Under the pieces are notes generated by a model. It was not told the origin of the DNA. It ran no database searches and was given only the letters and a program-made list of their open reading frames with translations. Shown piece after piece: positions 7,610 to 10,480 of a DNA stretch of 10,480 nucleotides. Source of the stretch: Gemmatimonadota bacterium (GTDB taxonomy: Bacteria; Gemmatimonadota; Gemmatimonadetes; Gemmatimonadales; Gemmatimonadaceae); the NCBI GenBank assembly GCA_029884515.1, contig JAOUHR010000038.1, positions 1 through 10,480 of the forward strand. Reading direction: 5' to 3'. The translations under genes and the position numbers were made by a program. Position 1 is the first letter of the stretch. Each line of letters starts with the position of its first letter.

Positions 7610-7616
7610 CCTCCTT
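7610..7616 (-). promoter_or_regulatory. Strong ribosome binding site of ppx
   Basis: On the minus strand AAGGAGG lies 5 nt before the ATG at 7604. It is the strongest Shine-Dalgarno match in the window and fixes the start at 7604 instead of the GTG at 7619. Confidence 0.85.
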
Positions 7617-7724
7617 CACGTGGTTGCAGGCCGTCGGCGAACCGGAGGAACTTGTACCGGCCGCCGCGCGAGGGCAACGCGCCGCCTCGCGCCTTCTCGC
7701 GACGCGACGCGCCGAGGCGATCGG

Positions 7725-7739
7725 CCGGGTCTATCCCGG
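7725..7739. repeat. Short inverted repeat covering the phoR stop codon
   Basis: CCGGG (7725-7729) and CCCGG (7735-7739) pair around a 5-nt loop, and the phoR TAG stop (7731-7733) lies in the loop. On the minus strand no T-tract follows, so it is unlikely to be an intrinsic terminator. It may be only a by-product of GC richness. The rest of the 126-nt gap between phoR and ppx holds no other feature I can support beyond the ppx ribosome site. Confidence 0.3.
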
Positions 7740-9443
7740 GGCGTCGGGGAAGAGCGCGCTGATCGTCGTCCCGGTCCCGGGGGCGCTCTCGGCGCGCACG
7801 CGCCCGCCGTGCGCCTCCACGAGGTGCTTCACGATCGAGAGCCCGAGTCCCGTGCCGCCATGGTCGCGCGAGCGTCCCGGGTCCACGCGGTAGAAGCGTT
7901 CGAAGATCCGCGGCAGGTGCGCCGTGGCGATCCCCGTGCCGGTGTCGCGCACCCCCACACGACAGCCGCGCGCCTCGCGCTCCGAGAAGAGCACCACGCG
8001 CCCCGTGGCCGTGTGTCGCACGGCGTTGTCCACCAGGTTGCCGAGGATCTGGCGGAGGGCCGTGGCGTCGGCGTAGACGGTGTCCGCCTCGGCGGCGATC
8101 GCCCGCTCGAGGGCGAGTCCCTTCTCCTCGGCCGCGTCGTGTGCGCCGGCGAGGACCTCGCTCGCCATCGTATTGAGGTCGATCGGCTCCGGATTGGGCA
8201 CCCAGCCGCCCGACTCGATGCGCGAGAGGTCGAGCAGGTCGTCCACGATGCGCTGCATCCGCAGCGTGTGGCCGAGGATCCGGTGCGCGAACTGCCGCCG
8301 GTCCGCGAGCGAGACGTCCTCAGCTTGCAGCGTCTCGGCGAAGCCGCCGATGACCGTGAGCGGCGTGCGCAGCTCGTGCGAGACGTTGGCGACGAAGTCG
8401 CGGCGCACTGCCTCGAGCCGGCGCACGCGCGTGAGGTCGAAGAGGGCGAGCACCGCACCGCCGTCCTCGAGGGGACGGGCAGTGACGTTGAGCGTGCGCC
8501 CGCCGATCACGACCTCGGCTCCCTCCGTGCTCTCGCCGTCGAAGGCCGCGAGCAGCGCGTCGCGCAGCGCCACGTCGCGCGGCAGGAGGTCCACCGGGAA
8601 GGGGAGGGGTTCGGCGACATCGAGGAGATGACGTGCCGTCTCGTTCATCCGGACCACGCGCTGCGCGGTGTCCACGGCGATGACGGCCTCGTTCCGGGAC
8701 TCGATGAGCTGCGAGAGCAGGGCCTCGTCCGCCTCCAGTGCGTGCAGCCGCGTCGAGAGTTGCTCGGCGAGCGAGCGCAAGGCCTTGGCGAGTTCGCCGA
8801 CCTCTCCGGGCGCGTGGAGCGTCGGCCGCCGCGTGAGATCGCCGTCGGCGAGCGCCTGCGCCACGTCACGCAGTTCCTCCACCGGGCGGGAGACCGCTCG
8901 CGCGAACAGGAAGGCGATCAGGAGCGATCCGAGGAGGGCGACCACGGCGCCGAAGAGCACCTCGCGCCGGCCCGCGCTGATGGTCGCATCGAGTCCCTCC
9001 GTCGGTTCCGACACGCGCGCGACGCCGAGCGGAGGCACGGGGACCGCGACGTACACCTGGTCGGTGCCGGTGGAGGGCGAGGGCCGGCGCGAGGTGCCCA
9101 CCCGTCCCGCCAGCGCCTCGGCCACCTCGGGGCGGAGCGCGTGATTCTGCAGGGCGGCGAGCGCGTCGCCGTCGAACTCCGCGTCGCCCACCACCGTGCC
9201 GTCGGTGCGGATGAGGGTCACGCGCCGGTGGAGCGCCCCGCCCACGCGGTCGGCCACCGAGTCCGGCTGCAGGGGATCGCGGTGCCAGAGCACGCCGGCG
9301 AGCTCGGCCTCCTGCGTGAGCGACGCGGTCGCGTCGGCGCGCAGCCGTTCACCGAGCTGCCGGTCCACCATGACCACGATGAAGAGCGCCAGGAACCCGA
9401 CGACGAGGAACGCGCCGAGCAGCAGGCGCTGGGTGAGTCTCAC
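7731..9443 (-). CDS. phoR: PhoR-like sensor histidine kinase (HAMP-PAS-HisKA-HATPase)
   Basis: Membrane sensor kinase that autophosphorylates on histidine and passes the phosphate to the adjacent response regulator. Visible order in 570 residues: membrane helix 1 (about 7-26), an extracytoplasmic region of about 130 residues, membrane helix 2 (about 161-181), HAMP (about 182-235, RAVSRPVEELRDVAQALADGDL), a PAS-like region (about 242-345, ESRNEAVIAVD...RVVRMNETARHLL), and HisKA with NVSHELRTPL (His356). The ATPase domain has the N-box NLVDNAVRH (Asn473), the G1 box DTGTGI (Asp500), the F-box FERFYRVDPGRS and the G2 box GGTGLGLSIVKHLVEAHGG. This is the PhoR layout with a sizeable outside domain, as in Gram-positive PhoR. 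The GTG start at 9443 overlaps the phoB stop by 4 nt (GTGA). The phosphate-sensing role is inferred from architecture and neighbours. Confidence 0.9.
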   Translation of the reverse strand: MRLTQRLLLGAFLVVGFLALFIVVMVDRQLGERLRADATASLTQEAELAGVLWHRDPLQPDSVADRVGGALHRRVTLIRTDGTVVGDAEFDGDALAALQNHALRPEVAEALAGRVGTSRRPSPSTGTDQVYVAVPVPPLGVARVSEPTEGLDATISAGRREVLFGAVVALLGSLLIAFLFARAVSRPVEELRDVAQALADGDLTRRPTLHAPGEVGELAKALRSLAEQLSTRLHALEADEALLSQLIESRNEAVIAVDTAQRVVRMNETARHLLDVAEPLPFPVDLLPRDVALRDALLAAFDGESTEGAEVVIGGRTLNVTARPLEDGGAVLALFDLTRVRRLEAVRRDFVANVSHELRTPLTVIGGFAETLQAEDVSLADRRQFAHRILGHTLRMQRIVDDLLDLSRIESGGWVPNPEPIDLNTMASEVLAGAHDAAEEKGLALERAIAAEADTVYADATALRQILGNLVDNAVRHTATGRVVLFSEREARGCRVGVRDTGTGIATAHLPRIFERFYRVDPGRSRDHGGTGLGLSIVKHLVEAHGGRVRAESAPGTGTTISALFPDAPG

Positions 9444-10156
9444 GCGGCGTCGCTGTCCGCGGCCTTGAGCCGGTAGCCGAAACCGCGCACGGTCTCGATC
9501 AGGTCGCCCGCCGGGTGCAGCTTGGTGCGCAACCGCTGGATGTGCATGTCCACCGTCCGCGTCTGGATGTCGGGCGCGGCTTCCCAGACGGTCTCGAGCA
9601 GGTGGGCGCGCGCCTGCACGCGCCCGCGGCGCTCCGCGAGGATGAGCAGCAGCTTGAACTCGGTGGGCGTGAGCTCCACCTCGTGGCCCTTCACGGTCAC
9701 CACGTGCGCGGTGCGGTCGATCTCCAGCGGCCCGATGCGCAGCACCTCGGATGCGTCGTCGGATCCCGCGATGCGCCGCAGGATGGCCGAGACGCGGAGC
9801 ACGAGCTCCTGCGGGCTGAACGGCTTGGTGAGGTAGTCGTCCGCGCCGAGCTGGAGGCCGCGGATCCGGTCCGGCTCGTCCTTGCGCGCGGTCAGCATGA
9901 GCACGGCGACCTTGGCCGTCCGTTCGTCCTCGCGGAGCCGCTGCAGCACGTCGAACCCCGAGAGGCCCGGGAGCATCAGGTCGAGCACGATGAGCGCGGG
10001 CCGGTCGCGCGCGGCGATCTGCAGTGCGTCGTTGCCCGTGGTCGCCGAGGAGACGCGGAAGCCCGCCTTGGCGAGGTGGTAGACGACCAGGGCGACGATG
10101 TCCGGCTCGTCGTCCACGACGAGGACGCGGGCGCCGACGCCGGGGGCGGCCGTCAC
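9440..10156 (-). CDS. phoB: PhoB-like response regulator (OmpR family)
   Basis: Two-component transcription factor of 238 residues. The receiver domain (about 10-125) has the acidic pair Asp15-Asp16 in VLVVDDEPD, the phosphoacceptor Asp59 in [13 protein letters not shown], Thr89 in LMLTAR and Lys111 in [11 protein letters not shown]. The C-terminal winged-helix domain (about 140-230) has [14 protein letters not shown], the recognition-helix region [13 protein letters not shown] and the wing [10 protein letters not shown]. PhoB is the best call given the PhoR-like kinase directly downstream and the phosphate genes around. The GTG start at 10156 is chosen because the receiver fold begins directly after it and GGAGGT lies immediately upstream; the frame stays open further upstream but that stretch lies inside udk. 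It overlaps the udk stop by 4 nt (GTGA), so udk, phoB and phoR form a chain of coupled genes. No Pho box was found in the window upstream of it. Confidence 0.92.
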   Translation of the reverse strand: MTAAPGVGARVLVVDDEPDIVALVVYHLAKAGFRVSSATTGNDALQIAARDRPALIVLDLMLPGLSGFDVLQRLREDERTAKVAVLMLTARKDEPDRIRGLQLGADDYLTKPFSPQELVLRVSAILRRIAGSDDASEVLRIGPLEIDRTAHVVTVKGHEVELTPTEFKLLLILAERRGRVQARAHLLETVWEAAPDIQTRTVDMHIQRLRTKLHPAGDLIETVRGFGYRLKAADSDAA

Positions 10157-10480
10157 GCGACCTCCACGCGCAGGCGCCGCACGATGGAGGCGAGGAGGAG
10201 GTCGATGGCGACGGTGTTCTCGCCGCCGCGCGGGATGATCAGGTCGGCGTAGCGCTTGCTGGGCTCGACGAACTGCAGGTGCATCGGCTGCACCGTGTGG
10301 AGGTACTGGTCGAGGATCTCCTCGAGCGGACGTCCGCGCACCGCCATGTCGCGGCGGATGCGGCGGATGAGGCGGATGTCGGCGTCGGTGTCCACGAACA
10401 CCTTCACGTCGCACGCCTTCCGGACGCGCCCGTCCACCAGCAGCAGGATGCCGTCGAGCACGATGACGTCCGCGGGCTCG
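10153..10480 (-). CDS. udk: Uridine kinase, C-terminal part, 5' end outside window
   Basis: Phosphorylates uridine and cytidine to UMP and CMP in pyrimidine salvage, using ATP or GTP. The reading frame is open to the right edge, so the P-loop and start are missing; about 109 codons are present. The family hallmarks are clear: [20 protein letters not shown], then [20 protein letters not shown], the lid region [19 protein letters not shown], and [20 protein letters not shown] followed by [11 protein letters not shown]. These match the C-terminal half of bacterial Udk almost position by position. Its TGA stop overlaps the phoB GTG by 4 nt, so expression of the regulator appears translationally linked to this salvage enzyme. 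A phosphoribulokinase is less likely, since the [10 protein letters not shown] motif is typical of uridine kinase. Confidence 0.94.
   Translation of the reverse strand, partial: EPADVIVLDGILLLVDGRVRKACDVKVFVDTDADIRLIRRIRRDMAVRGRPLEEILDQYLHTVQPMHLQFVEPSKRYADLIIPRGGENTVAIDLLLASIVRRLRVEVA
10160..10165 (-). promoter_or_regulatory. Ribosome binding site of phoB inside udk
   Basis: On the minus strand GGAGGT ends 3 nt before the GTG start at 10156 and lies within the last codons of udk. Spacing is slightly short but the match is good, supporting this start. Confidence 0.6.

Noticed and set aside
7651..7677. Possible promoter for ppx on the - strand (TTGCCC at 7677-7672, TACAAG at 7656-7651)
   Set aside because: The spacing is only 15 nt and the -10 match is poor, so it cannot be supported; ppx may still have its own start site in this 126-nt gap.
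5880..9476. 1198-codon open frame on the + strand opposite ppx and phoR
   Set aside because: It lies wholly antisense to two genes with complete catalytic motifs and encodes a low-complexity Arg/Ala/Gly/His-rich product; such frames are expected in GC-rich DNA.

Overview
The window is GC-rich (roughly 70% by eye), densely coded and ordinary chromosomal DNA. It carries ten genes (two of them cut by the window edges) and no sign of phage, insertion sequences, CRISPR or RNA genes. Its theme is inorganic phosphate: uptake, storage as polyphosphate, breakdown of polyphosphate, and the two-component system that normally controls these. The high GC, frequent GTG starts and the set of neighbours would suit a member of Gemmatimonadota, whose type species is known to accumulate polyphosphate. 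That assignment is inference; other GC-rich phyla (Acidobacteriota, Myxococcota, Actinomycetota relatives) cannot be excluded from the sequence alone.

Layout. At the left edge the 5' part of dnaK runs leftward (385-1, cut). A 169-bp divergent intergenic region separates it from a rightward rhomboid protease gene (555-1319). After a 146-bp leader with a candidate promoter and a perfect 17-nt palindrome comes a tight rightward operon: a PhoU-like DUF47 protein (1466-2077), a Pit-type phosphate permease (2081-3112) and polyphosphate kinase 1 (3117-5306), with gaps of only 3 and 4 nt. Facing it is a leftward set read from the right edge: uridine kinase (10480-10153, 5' end cut), a PhoB-like response regulator (10156-9440), a PhoR-like sensor kinase (9443-7731), a Ppx/GppA phosphatase with a C-terminal HD domain (7604-5997) and a metallophosphoesterase (5983-5219). 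The two gene sets converge, and the 3' ends of ppk1 and the metallophosphoesterase overlap by 88 bp.

How the genes may work together. Phosphate enters through Pit, probably with the DUF47 protein as accessory. PPK1 uses ATP to store it as polyphosphate, and the Ppx/GppA enzyme hydrolyses polyphosphate (or pppGpp) back. PhoR/PhoB would set expression according to phosphate supply. No PstSCAB or canonical PhoU gene lies in the window, so a Pit/DUF47 pair sits where a Pst/PhoU pair is often found. The individual families are all well known. The points worth a second look are the arrangement, the convergent overlap, the palindrome in the uptake/storage operon leader, and the lack of Shine-Dalgarno sequences before its GTG starts.
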